64,000 bases of DNA from JAPPFW01 sp965200835 (GTDB lineage Bacteria; Actinomycetota; Acidimicrobiia; Spongiisociales; Spongiisociaceae), in contig OZ241390.1 in assembly GCA_965200835.1 (NCBI GenBank), forward strand, positions 2,542,001 through 2,606,000, given 5' to 3'. Made by a program: the position numbers and the translations under genes. Positions 1 to 8,042 of this stretch are shown in pieces. The first letter of the stretch is position 1, and each line of letters begins with the position of its first letter. A model generated the notes under the pieces. It ran no database searches, was not told where the DNA came from, and saw only the letters and a list, made by a program, of their open reading frames with translations.

Positions 1-56
1 GAGCTCACGGGCTCGAGAGTCCTGAGCGGGCCGGGCCGGTTGGTAGGTCGGGGTTG

Positions 57-1253
57 CTAGCCCCCTTCGGCAAGACCTAGGGCGGCCGCGTTCTCTTCGA
101 TATAGCTGACCAAGTTGTCGACGCTGGAGTGGAAGTCTTCCACGGCTTGGTTGAACTCGGCCAGGGCGGTTCGACGGGCTGAACCGTCGTCGGGAGCAGG
201 GATGCGGAGCCCTGCGAGGATGGCCTCCGCCAGAGCCGGCAGCCGGGCAGCATGCTGGATGGGTCCCTGGCCGAGACCTTCCACCGGCGCCGGAACCGGG
301 AAGCTACCGACCTGTTGCTGAAAGGCGCGTGCCTGCTGGATGGTGGCCTCGAAGACAGCCATGGTCGTTCCATAGCTAACCCCGGTTTCTTCCTTGTTGT
401 CCCAGTCCTGGCTAGCACTGGTAGTTCCGGCTGCCAGGTTGGCCAGCACGTTCTTGAACCCGCTCAGCCCGACGATGTAGGTGGCCGCCTCGCCCGATAG
501 TGGTTGCGGGGGCTGGGTGGTAGCGGTGTCATCAGCCGCGGTGGCGGTCAGGCCCAGGTCCTCCGCATTCTGGTTGACATCGCTGACGATGCTTTGCAGG
601 TTGCTGATCAGCAGTGCGGCAGCCGTGTTGACATTGGCGACCGCAGCCCGGCGGGCGGTACCGTCCTCCGGAGCCGGAAGGCGGAGTCGAGCGAGCACCT
701 CCTCGGTGAGCGTGACAATCCCGCCCATCTGTGACACCAGCCCCTCAGGTCCCCGATAGGGGGTGGCCAGGACGGCCGGAACCTCCTGGTCCCTCATTGC
801 GTTGTGGAGAGCTCTCGTCCGCTCGATGATGGCTTCGAAAGCCGATTCGGTTTGGGAGTAGGTAGCGCCGGTATCTCTCCTGCTCTCCCACCCCTGGTTG
901 ACAGCGGTCACGTCGCTGACTATTCCGTCGAGAGTCTCCTCGAATCCGTTCAAGGCTTCTATGTAGGTGGCAGTCGGCAGATTCAGCGCCGGTCCGCTCT
1001 CCTCCTCGACCTGGGGAACGGTAGATGTAGTGACAACGGTCGCGCTGGTGGTGGGGGCAGCTTCGGCGGAGGTAGTGACACTTGCCAGCGTAGTGATCGA
1101 GGAAGGAGTGGTAGCGACGGTGGTACTTTCGCTCGGAGCCGGTTCGGAGGTGTCGCGGGTGAAGACATAGACGAGCACTGACACCACCACCAGCGCGAAG
1201 ACGATATGAGCGATGATGTTCTTGCTGACGGTCCTAGTAGGGGTTGGCTCCAC
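57..1253 (-). CDS. Membrane-anchored secreted protein with two tandem copies of an unknown domain
   Basis: 398 aa from a GTG start, with GGGAG upstream. A single hydrophobic segment at about residues 13-33 follows a short positive N-terminus, so this is a signal anchor with the bulk outside the cell. A Ser/Thr/Val-rich linker (about 35-90) leads to two homologous units of about 135 residues (roughly 94-240 and 255-396). Both begin with ATYI..L.GF, carry W.....TG..Y..T...FEA.I...RA in the middle, and end with LR(L/I)PAP(E/D)DG(T/S)ARR..., so the domain was duplicated internally. No catalytic motif is visible and I do not recognise the family. The predicted all-helical content and low Cys count suggest a binding or structural role at the cell surface. 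Downstream is the window edge; upstream is a DUF433 pseudogene on the same strand. Confident as a gene, function unknown. Confidence 0.8.
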   Translation of the reverse strand: MEPTPTRTVSKNIIAHIVFALVVVSVLVYVFTRDTSEPAPSESTTVATTPSSITTLASVTTSAEAAPTTSATVVTTSTVPQVEEESGPALNLPTATYIEALNGFEETLDGIVSDVTAVNQGWESRRDTGATYSQTESAFEAIIERTRALHNAMRDQEVPAVLATPYRGPEGLVSQMGGIVTLTEEVLARLRLPAPEDGTARRAAVANVNTAAALLISNLQSIVSDVNQNAEDLGLTATAADDTATTQPPQPLSGEAATYIVGLSGFKNVLANLAAGTTSASQDWDNKEETGVSYGTTMAVFEATIQQARAFQQQVGSFPVPAPVEGLGQGPIQHAARLPALAEAILAGLRIPAPDDGSARRTALAEFNQAVEDFHSSVDNLVSYIEENAAALGLAEGG

Positions 1254-1399
1254 TGCTTACTCCCTGCCGCGTCCGGTTGCACCCTATCGTAAGCGTTGCG
1301 CCCCTTATTTTGGTGATAATCCGTAACGGGTTGCGGCAGGTGGTGGGGTTGTCTTCTGCACCGAGAATTGTCTCGTAGCGCGCGAGGTCTTCATCTCCC

Positions 1400-2000
1400 T
1401 CAGGCGGCGTTCTCGTACTCCAGAGCAGCGGTGACCTGCCAGATCTCCAGGTTCAGGTCGTCGGCAATGTCTTCGGGGTGTACGCCCACACCTTTGAGGT
1501 CAGCGACGACTTTCGTGGGTACGCGGGTGCCCACGATGCACGGTGCGCCAGCTTGTATGTTCGGATCGAAGGAAATCCCGGGGATGGGCCGCCAGACGCT
1601 GGCATGAAGGTCCGGATCGAACTCGATCTGTTCGAGCACGTCGTCGATGACTACGGAGAAAGAGGCGTGCCCAACCTGCCGTGCTGCCATTGCGAGGTCC
1701 CGGTGCGCATACGGATGCCTGGTTTCTAGTTGCCTGGCCAGGTAGGCGCCACCGGCCTGGATCTGATGCTTGGAGATCCCTTTCCTTACCAGCTCGGATA
1801 TAACCCAGAGGCTGATCAAATCATGAAATGTAATGATCCGATCATGATCGATCGGGTGGAGGGGTGAGTCTCCGGTCTCCGCGAGTCCAGCGTACGATCG
1901 TGTTCGAGTGTCGGCTCAAGATGCGAGCCGCCTCCAAGAGGTCGTAGATACCCAGTCCCAGCCATTGCTCGGGCGGTGAAGCATCTGGCTGTCCCCTCAC
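1400..2000 (-). pseudogene. DUF433 antitoxin-like gene broken by a one-base frameshift
   Basis: Two overlapping frames together make one DUF433 protein. The first starts at GTG 2000 behind GGAGAG and reads a MerR/HTH-like N-terminus (LGLGIYDLLEAARILSRHSN, then TIVRWTRG) until a TGA at 1842-1844. The second frame, open to 1400, continues with RIITFHDLISLWVISEL and the DUF433 core (GAPCIVGTRVPT...GVHPEDIADDLNLEIWQV). The frames differ by one nucleotide, and the switch lies near 1842-1855 in a GATC-rich palindromic stretch. DUF433 proteins with this layout are type II antitoxins related to VapB45 (family knowledge); no PIN or DUF5615 toxin gene follows here. A stand-alone product from TTG 1819 (139 aa) is possible but would lack the DNA-binding domain. 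It could also be a sequencing error. Confidence 0.75.
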
Positions 2001-2175
2001 TTCACCACTCTCCAACGGTTCGTGTCATATGATGACTCTACCGATGTAGACCGACGTTTTCATACATCTAGCAGTAGGCGATAGAAACTAGCTGTTCATG
2101 AAATCGCAGGCGTGCCCATCCGATGTCGTGCTCGGCGGGTTGATAGATTTCGGGGTGAGCAACCTGGAGGTGCGG

Positions 2176-2541
2176 ATGATCAAACTGATCGGCACGGCAT
2201 ACAAGCGGGACGACTTCACGACGGAGGAGTTCTTCGACTACTGGTTCGATGTCCATGCTCCCATCTCGGCCCAGCTTCCCGGGCTGCGGGGTTATGTGGT
2301 GTCCGAAGTGGTTCGCAAGCTGGGCGGAGAACTGGAGACGGAGGCGTTCGTGGAGCAGTGGTACGACGACGAGGAAGCCTGGGACCAAGCATCCGCCACA
2401 GAGCAGGCCTCCCGGGCCTGGGAGGACGTGGGTCGCTATGCCAAGACGACCGGGACCTTCTGGGTGGTCAAGGAGCATGTGATCGTGCCTCCACCCGACC
2501 GGGGCCCGGGGCTGGCAGCCAAGTGGGGAGAGCAGCGATGA
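2176..2541 (+). CDS. EthD-domain protein
   Basis: 121 aa, a typical length for the EthD family of small dimeric alpha+beta barrel proteins. Start ATG 2176 is chosen because GGAGG sits 5 nt upstream and the family begins with a beta strand (MIKLIGTAYKRDDFT); an in-frame ATG at 2098 would add 26 residues unlike the family. The conserved segment F.DYW...H.P....LPGLRGYV is present at about residues 17-43. Such proteins often accompany ring- or ether-degrading oxidoreductases, but the chemistry is usually unknown. The stop overlaps the next start (ATGA), so it is translationally coupled to the SDR gene. The substrate cannot be read from the sequence. Confidence 0.85.
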   Translation: MIKLIGTAYKRDDFTTEEFFDYWFDVHAPISAQLPGLRGYVVSEVVRKLGGELETEAFVEQWYDDEEAWDQASATEQASRAWEDVGRYAKTTGTFWVVKEHVIVPPPDRGPGLAAKWGEQR

Positions 2542-3323
2542 GACGCTTCGAAGGCAGGAACGTCTTCGTTACCGGCGCCGGAAGCGGGTTCGGAAGGCGC
2601 ACCGCTCTCCGGTTCGCGGAGGAGGGTGCCCGCCACGTCCATATGGTGGACTACAACCAGGAACGTCTGGACGCCACAGCTCCTGCGATCGAGGCACTTG
2701 GGGCGATCCCACACAAGATCTGCCTCGACTTGGGCGAGATGGACAACTGCTCCGACGCGATGGCTCGGGCCCTGGCCGTCGATCCCAAACTGGATGTGCT
2801 GGTGTCCAATGCGGCAGCCTGGGTGGCTGCGGACTTCATCGATATGACCACCGCTGAGTGGCGCAGGATCATGTCGGTCAACCTCGACGCCTACTTCGTG
2901 CTCGCCCGCGAGGCGGCCAACGCCATGAAGGACACCGGTGGGGGAGTGATCCTGTTCACGGCTTCGATCGTGGCATTGGGGCATGGCCGGGCCTTCACTG
3001 CCTACTGTGTCTCCAAGGCCGCTCTGGTGTCGCTGGCTCGGGCCATCGCGGTCGAATGTGCCCCCTACGGCATCCGGGCGAACTGTGTCAGCCCGGGACC
3101 GGCCGACACTCAGCAGTCGGTGGACCTGGTGGGCGAGGAGCTGATGGACAAGTGGCGCACCCACGGTTTCCCCGTGGTTCCGGCCAACCGTCTGGCTGAT
3201 GACCGGGACATCGCCGAGGCATTCCTGTACCTGGCATCCGACGCAGCCAAGTACGTGAGCGGGGTCAATCTGGTAGTGGACGGCGCCCTGACCGCCCAGA
3301 CCTACGACGTTCCGGAGAGTTGA
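2538..3323 (+). CDS. SDR-family NAD(P)-dependent oxidoreductase
   Basis: 261 aa, classical short-chain dehydrogenase length. The Rossmann glycine motif TGAGSGFG is at residues 12-19, the NAA motif at 91-93, Ser143 and the catalytic Y156-C-V-S-K160 pair follow, and the C-terminus has the usual SP.P....V near 189 and a VDG.. end. Asp/Tyr at the end of strand 2 (MVDYN) favours NAD over NADP. The start ATG overlaps the stop of the EthD gene by 4 nt. The two genes form a small operon, probably oxidising a hydroxy or cyclic compound (inference from the pairing). No regulator is adjacent. Confidence 0.9.
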   Translation: MRRFEGRNVFVTGAGSGFGRRTALRFAEEGARHVHMVDYNQERLDATAPAIEALGAIPHKICLDLGEMDNCSDAMARALAVDPKLDVLVSNAAAWVAADFIDMTTAEWRRIMSVNLDAYFVLAREAANAMKDTGGGVILFTASIVALGHGRAFTAYCVSKAALVSLARAIAVECAPYGIRANCVSPGPADTQQSVDLVGEELMDKWRTHGFPVVPANRLADDRDIAEAFLYLASDAAKYVSGVNLVVDGALTAQTYDVPES

Positions 3324-3344
3324 TGGCCGGCTAGACCCCCGCGC

Positions 3345-4511
3345 TCAGAAGAGGGCTAACCCGACCGCGGTCTCCGCCAGTATCTCGGCAGCCCGCGCCG
3401 TCTCCTCGATACCCACCCACTCCTCGTCGGAGTGGGCCTGGTCGATGCTGCCCGGGCCGAAGACAACACAGCTGATGCCTGCCGGACCGAAACACGAGGC
3501 GTCGGTACCGTAGGTGACTCCGATGGGTTCGACCTGATCACCCATCACTGATTGGCGCGCCGCCATCAGGGTCTGGACCACGGGGCTATCGATCGGCGTG
3601 TCCAGGGAGGCGGTTATGAGGAAGGGATCGCGCCGTTCGATATGGACACCCTCCAGTTCATCGAGCAGCCGATCGAATCCGGCAATGATGGTCTCGGCGT
3701 TCTCTCCGGGATTGACCCGGCGGTCGAGGCCGATGACGCATTCGGCTGGAACGATGTTGAAGCCGGAGCCGCCCTTGATCTTGGTGACCGTCAGGGTGGC
3801 GGGGCCGACCAGATGATGACCTTCGGGATCCAGCGATGGGATGTACTGCTGTTCGATGGCATCCACCACTCGCGACATGGCATAGATGGCATTGCGTCCC
3901 AGGTGCGGTTTGGAGGAGTGGGCTGGTACCCCTCCGGTGGCGATCTCGAAGCGGATCACACCTTTGTGGGCGGTGGCGATCTCCAAACTGGTGGGCTCGC
4001 CGACCACCGCCATCTCGATCTCGGGATGAGCAGCCGCCAGTGCCTGGGCACCGGTGCCTGCCACCTCCTCATCGATACCACCCACCAGCACCACGGTGGC
4101 GCGCTCGCTCGGATCCACTTCTTGCAGCAAGCGGGTCGCCTCAACCATGGCCACCAGCGACCCCTTGGTATCGCACGCTCCCCGTCCGTAGACGTTTCCA
4201 CCCGAGGAGATCGGGTCGGCAGTGGCCTTTCCGGATAGACCGACGGTGTCCATGTGAGCGTGGAACATGACCACCGGTGCACCGTCTCGACCGGGCAAGG
4301 TTGCCACGATGTTATCCCTACCATCTGGATGGACGGGCTCCCGGACCGGCGAGAATCCCGCCCTTGCCAGGTCGGCGAACAGAACATCCGCCAGGGAGGT
4401 TTCGCCCCGGCCTCCGTCGATGGCGGGATTCACCGAGTGGGTTCCTACATATCTGAGCAGCAGACGCTCGACCCGGTTGCGGTCGGCGCGGTTCGAGAAA
4501 CTGGAGGTCAT
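3345..4511 (-). CDS. M20-family metallopeptidase / amidohydrolase (ArgE-DapE type)
   Basis: 388 aa. The dizinc ligand set is complete: H84-A-H86-M-D88-T, GRGACDTKG with D114, the catalytic pair D147-E148-E149, and GEPTS with E172; a late His lies in DQAHSDEEW. The lid domain (about 180-290) has GV.RFEI.T.G..AHSS. It is a cytoplasmic hydrolase of N-acyl amino acids or related amides; specificity (acetylornithine, succinyl-DAP, carnosine and so on) is not readable. It is divergent from the Ntn hydrolase gene at 4594 with about 80 bp between, a natural pairing of two amide hydrolases. A weak AAGG lies about 9 nt before the ATG. Confidence 0.88.
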   Translation of the reverse strand: MTSSFSNRADRNRVERLLLRYVGTHSVNPAIDGGRGETSLADVLFADLARAGFSPVREPVHPDGRDNIVATLPGRDGAPVVMFHAHMDTVGLSGKATADPISSGGNVYGRGACDTKGSLVAMVEATRLLQEVDPSERATVVLVGGIDEEVAGTGAQALAAAHPEIEMAVVGEPTSLEIATAHKGVIRFEIATGGVPAHSSKPHLGRNAIYAMSRVVDAIEQQYIPSLDPEGHHLVGPATLTVTKIKGGSGFNIVPAECVIGLDRRVNPGENAETIIAGFDRLLDELEGVHIERRDPFLITASLDTPIDSPVVQTLMAARQSVMGDQVEPIGVTYGTDASCFGPAGISCVVFGPGSIDQAHSDEEWVGIEETARAAEILAETAVGLALF

Positions 4512-4593
4512 GGGCTCGGACCTTACCCGGCTCGCCGATCAACTCCGTGCGCGCCTTCTACAATCCTGCCTGAGGCTTGGCACGGAGGACTCT

Positions 4594-5403
4594 ATGTGTA
4601 CCACCGGATTCCTGAGGATCGGTCCGGACGACTACCTGCTGTTCAAGAACAAGGACTTCGGTCGGTCCAGCTTCGAGGATCGGATCGTCTTGGAGCGGGA
4701 CGTGTTCGGGGTAGAGGGGATCACGACCTGGGCGGGTACCGACCCCATGCTGGATCAGTTCTCTGGATTCTCGATCGGCGCCAACTCCTCAGGTCTGCTG
4801 GTCTGCGATTCCAACGTGCGGACCCTCCCTGACCATGCCAACTACGACGATTTAGTCGAAATAGCCCTCCGGCAGGGCACCGATGTGGAGTCAGGAGTGG
4901 CGGCAGTGGAGCGGGCCGTGGCTGCTCGGCCTTATCTGTGGGGCAACCTGGTGCTGGTCGACGCTCACCAGCAGGCGGCTGTCGAGGTCAGAAGCCGCCG
5001 GACCTGGGTGCTCCGGCCTACGGGCGCCACCGCCCGAGCCAACCATCACACCGAGCTGGGGATCCATCCCCACAACGACGACACGACCACCACCGAGGCG
5101 CGGCTGGCCTCTGCGCAACTCCGCCTCGACCAGGCAGGCTCGCTGGACCAGGTATTCGAGCTACTCCGCAGCCATGACCAGGGCAAGACGGGGATCTGCA
5201 ACCATGCCAACTACACCACCGTGTACAGCTACGTGTTGCGAAGGACGGCCGGTGTGACCACCCTGTTCGTCACCAAGGGCCGGCCCTGTGGGAATCACCC
5301 GAGACAGCGCTTGACCCTCCCCCTGGGCCCCGCCTGGTCCCCCGAAGCGGCCGAAGACTTCCTGGAGGCCTATCCCACCGATCGGGTACTGATCTCGCTC
5401 TAG
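4594..5403 (+). CDS. C45-like Ntn hydrolase (acyltransferase/amidase with N-terminal Cys)
   Basis: 269 aa from ATG 4594, preceded by GGAGG at 5 nt; longer in-frame starts exist but this one puts Cys at position 2 (MCTTGF), as needed for an autocatalytic N-terminal nucleophile. The early LLFKNKDF strand, a later IGANSSGL and GI.NHANY...YSYVLR pattern resemble the C45 / linear-amide C-N hydrolase fold (known members: penicillin and bile-salt acylases, isopenicillin N acyltransferase). The role is probably hydrolysis or transfer of an acyl amide in the cytoplasm. The opposite-strand M20 gene may act on the same class of compound (inference). The family is likely, the substrate unknown. Confidence 0.72.
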   Translation: MCTTGFLRIGPDDYLLFKNKDFGRSSFEDRIVLERDVFGVEGITTWAGTDPMLDQFSGFSIGANSSGLLVCDSNVRTLPDHANYDDLVEIALRQGTDVESGVAAVERAVAARPYLWGNLVLVDAHQQAAVEVRSRRTWVLRPTGATARANHHTELGIHPHNDDTTTTEARLASAQLRLDQAGSLDQVFELLRSHDQGKTGICNHANYTTVYSYVLRRTAGVTTLFVTKGRPCGNHPRQRLTLPLGPAWSPEAAEDFLEAYPTDRVLISL

Positions 5404-5431
5404 TACGTAGTGCTGCCATCGTTGTCGCATC

Positions 5432-6208
5432 TCACGCATCCCACAGGGGAAGGGTCGGTGCTACTTCTCTGAGGCGCTGGCGCCGCTGCGGACTGTCCGG
5501 CATCGCCTCCTGGACTCGATTCCAGAAGTCCTTCGAGTGGTTCTTGACTTTCAGATGCGCCAGTTCATGGACGACCACATAGTCGATCAGGGCTTGGTCG
5601 AGCATCATCACCCTCCAGTTGAACCTGAGGGTGCCGTCATGCGCGCAGCTGGCCCAGCGTTTCTTCTGGTTGCGGATCAGGACCCGTGGCTTCGGCCCAT
5701 GTCCGAGCTGGGGCCACCAACGGTCGATGGTCTCCGGCAGGCGCTGGGCAGCCCGCTCGTAGTACCAGGCCATCACCGCCCCCCGGAGGGCATCGACTCG
5801 TTGGATGCCTACCAGTCCCGGAGGTTCGGTCACCCGCAAGCGCCAGTGTTCGAAGCGAACCTCCGGGGTCCGCACATCGGCGCTCTCGAAGGTCATCCGT
5901 AGGTTGCGCCCCAGGTACGGCAGGGTTTCCCCATCGATGAACTGTTTGGGTGCCGGGGCTACGATGGGTTCGGAGAGGCGCCGCAAGATCCAGGAGGCCC
6001 GCTGGCGGACGAAGGCCCGCAGCTCGCTGTCCGGTACTCTCATCGGGGACGCCACCCGTACGTTCTGGCCATGGACGGTGATCTCCACGGTCTTCTTGCG
6101 TCGCTCGGTGCGGCGGACCTCGTACTCGATGGTCTTACCGTCGAAGCTGATCGAATCCCGGCTCGTCACCGTGCCGTTACGGGTGATCCGTGTGTGTCTC
6201 TGTGCCAT
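5432..6208 (-). CDS. YgjP-like (DUF45/WLM) metallopeptidase-fold protein
   Basis: 258 aa. The C-terminal part has the family signature: RWASC...G.LRFNWR at about 184-199, then the zinc motif H214-E-L-A-H218 with H224 as third ligand (KNHSKDFW). The N-terminal part is the usual beta-rich DUF45 region (YEVRR..RRK.VEI...G..VRVASP). Family members (YgjP, SprT-like) are small cytoplasmic zinc proteases, often next to restriction systems, although none is here. It is convergent with the Ntn hydrolase gene, with only 28 bp between. Confidence 0.88.
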   Translation of the reverse strand: MAQRHTRITRNGTVTSRDSISFDGKTIEYEVRRTERRKKTVEITVHGQNVRVASPMRVPDSELRAFVRQRASWILRRLSEPIVAPAPKQFIDGETLPYLGRNLRMTFESADVRTPEVRFEHWRLRVTEPPGLVGIQRVDALRGAVMAWYYERAAQRLPETIDRWWPQLGHGPKPRVLIRNQKKRWASCAHDGTLRFNWRVMMLDQALIDYVVVHELAHLKVKNHSKDFWNRVQEAMPDSPQRRQRLREVAPTLPLWDA

Positions 6209-6210
6209 GA

Positions 6211-6342
6211 GCTACTGCATACCTGTGGCGTCGGTGCGCGTCCAGACCTCTGTCTTTCCTGCCTCGGAGGGCATTTGTTCGCATCGACAACCAATACCAC
6301 GTAGTCACAACCGTCTGCGAAGCTCGGAGGTTCGCCAGGTGA
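6211..6342 (+). pseudogene. Possible remnant of a DUF4258-type toxin C-terminus
   Basis: A 43-codon open stretch without a start codon ends in the pattern VRIDNQYHVVTTVCE followed by basic residues and TGA at 6340-6342, overlapping the GTG of the DUF2283 remnant as GTGA. DUF2283 antitoxin-like genes are usually preceded by a DUF4258/RelE-like partner ending in a strand of this kind (family knowledge). Too little remains for a firm call. Confidence 0.3.
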
Positions 6343-6578
6343 CATTCTCATACGATCAGGACGCCGACGCCCTGTAAATCAGATTCAACGGCTCCCCGGT
6401 AGCCATCACCCACCAGATCGACGCAGGCACGATGGTAGACGTCGATCAGGCTGGAGAAGTAGTGGGCATCGAAGTGCTATAGCCAGCACGGGGATGGCCG
6501 CTCGATGATGCCGAGGCCCGATTCCGCCTCGAGGAAGCCGACCTAGCCATTCTCGACTCACTGCGAGGACCCTTCTGA
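6339..6578 (+). pseudogene. DUF2283 gene with two in-frame nonsense codons
   Basis: From GTG 6339 (GGAGG 8 nt upstream) one frame of 80 codons reads VTFSYDQDADAL-stop-IRFNGSPVAITHQIDAGTM, then VDVDQAGEVVGIEVL-stop-PARGWPLDDAEARF and on to TGA 6576. This is the whole DUF2283 domain (consensus ..YD..ADALYI.....V..T.....V.VD....G.VVGIEVL) interrupted by TAA at 6375, where a Tyr codon is expected, and by TAG at 6480. No frameshift is needed. The gene is dead unless stops are read through; two independent nonsense changes make sequencing error unlikely. Confidence 0.8.
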
Positions 6579-6640
6579 GAGCACTGCCATCTCCCTCCGA
6601 GGACAAGTTATCGTGGGACGCCGCGAACAGAAGGATCATC

Positions 6641-7459
6641 ATGGCCGATACCATCCGAGAAAAGGTACGGAAGAGTTATGCCGGTGCCGCCCAGGCCATA
6701 TCGGAGCGTGTGACGGGAGCCCACCCGGATCCGGATCTTGCCCCTGCTCTCTACGAGCCGGCCTATCTGGACGAGCTACCGGCAGCCGTGGCCGAGGGGT
6801 CGCTCGGCTGTGGGAACCCGGTTGCGGTGGCGGAATTGCGGCCCGGCGAGACGGTGCTGGATCTCGGTTCGGGTAGTGGGATCGACGTGCTGCTGTCGGC
6901 TCGGCGGGTCGGGCCGAGCGGACTCGCCTACGGCTTGGACATGACCGACGAGATGTTGGAGCTGGCGAGGGCCAACGCTTCCAGTTCCGGCGTCGACAAC
7001 GTCACCTTCCTCAAGGGCTTCATGGAGGACATCCCCCTGCCCGACGCCTCGGTCGATGTAGTCATCTCCAACTGCGTGATCAACCTGGCGGCCGACAAGA
7101 GCTCCGTCTTCGCGGAGATCGCCCGAGTACTCCGTCCCGGAGGGCGAGTCGGGGTGACGGATGTAGTAGCCGACGACAGCTTGACTCCGGAGGAGCGTCT
7201 GGAGAGGGGCTCGTGGGTGGGGTGCATCGCCGGGGCGCTCTCCTTCACCGAATACCGGCAGGGTTTGGAGTCCGCTGGTCTCACCGAGGTGGAGATCGTT
7301 CCCACGCATCAGATGACCCAGAGGGTCGAGACAGGACCCGCGGCGGGGGACTGCTGCCAGGCTGACGGCTGTCAGAACGATCTCCAGATCATAGAGACAG
7401 TCGACTTCAGGCCGGTGGAGGGAGTCCACTCCGCCATCATCCGGGCGCTCCGACCCTGA
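6641..7459 (+). CDS. arsM: Arsenite S-adenosylmethionine methyltransferase
   Basis: 272 aa. The SAM-binding motif LDLGSGSG is at 73-80, and the three arsenic-binding cysteines sit in their family contexts: C57 (LGCGNP), C145 (NCVINL) and C195 (GCIAGA). A further Cys-rich tail (CCQADGCQ) is present, as in many bacterial ArsM. It converts As(III) to methylated, volatile forms in the cytoplasm. AAGGA precedes the ATG. No arsR or other ars gene is adjacent, so its control is not visible. Confidence 0.93.
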   Translation: MADTIREKVRKSYAGAAQAISERVTGAHPDPDLAPALYEPAYLDELPAAVAEGSLGCGNPVAVAELRPGETVLDLGSGSGIDVLLSARRVGPSGLAYGLDMTDEMLELARANASSSGVDNVTFLKGFMEDIPLPDASVDVVISNCVINLAADKSSVFAEIARVLRPGGRVGVTDVVADDSLTPEERLERGSWVGCIAGALSFTEYRQGLESAGLTEVEIVPTHQMTQRVETGPAAGDCCQADGCQNDLQIIETVDFRPVEGVHSAIIRALRP

Positions 7460-8042
7460 ACCATGTGTGACGGAGTAGCCGTTCGGTTTAGGTGAGAATC
7501 ATGGTCAGTGGTGCGTCGACCCTTGACCGATGGCTCAGCAATCAGTCCTGTCGCAACATCTCGTAGCGATGAGGTTGCATAGCCTCCAGTAGTTACGTCG
7601 CTACTGTGTCCAATGGTGCGCGGCCCTCGTGTGTGGCTGCATTCAACGCTCGACCTGCATTCAACGTTCGACCAAGTGGGCTCTTTCAGCAGATCGGATA
7701 AGTCATGCGCAGTTTTCGGGCGCGTTGTTCGAGACTGTGTGGGCCGGTGAAGTCGGGGTAGGCCATCTGTTCTCATAACCCCGATCTGGGTTTGGGTCCA
7801 GCCTGATCGGCTGACGTTGGCCGCAGTTCCGGTGGAACTGCCCTACCGGGCGACCTCAGATCCCCATGTTCAGCAGGCGCAGTGGTCTGCTTCTGGAGCG
7901 AACAGGCCCTATCTAGGGGTCGGTTGGGTTCTTGCGACCGAACATATGTTCGGTCTATTCTGTGGGGCTCCTACTCGGATTTTGGTGGGGAGCCTGTTAC
8001 TGGCTGGAGGGGTGGGATGATGGTTGATGGTGGGAGGTGGTG
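7460..8042. other. Intergenic stretch between arsM and the imuA cassette
   Basis: 583 bp without a supportable gene. It contains an exact-length tandem duplication of an 18-bp unit at 7637-7654 and 7655-7672 differing at one base, a CAGTTCC/GGAACTG hairpin at 7824-7840, and the LexA box at 7936-7955. From about 7900 the plus strand becomes strongly G/T rich, like the cassette that follows. A minus-strand open frame here has no coding features. Confidence 0.6.
7936..7955. promoter_or_regulatory. LexA (SOS) operator
   Basis: A perfect 20-bp palindrome with core CCGAACATATGTTCGG. This matches the actinobacterial/Gram-positive LexA box (CGAACRNRYGTTCG, established knowledge). It lies about 90 bp upstream of imuA, in the position of the promoter for imuA-imuB-dnaE2, genes that are LexA-controlled in other actinobacteria. 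Confidence 0.9.

Noticed and set aside
2112..2537. N-terminal extension of the SDR protein
   Set aside because: The 142 extra residues are the EthD gene read in another frame; the SDR starts at ATG 2538 with the Rossmann motif just after.
7372..7776. Minus-strand open frame overlapping arsM and the following gap
   Set aside because: Low-complexity, overlaps the confirmed end of arsM, and lacks a ribosome site.
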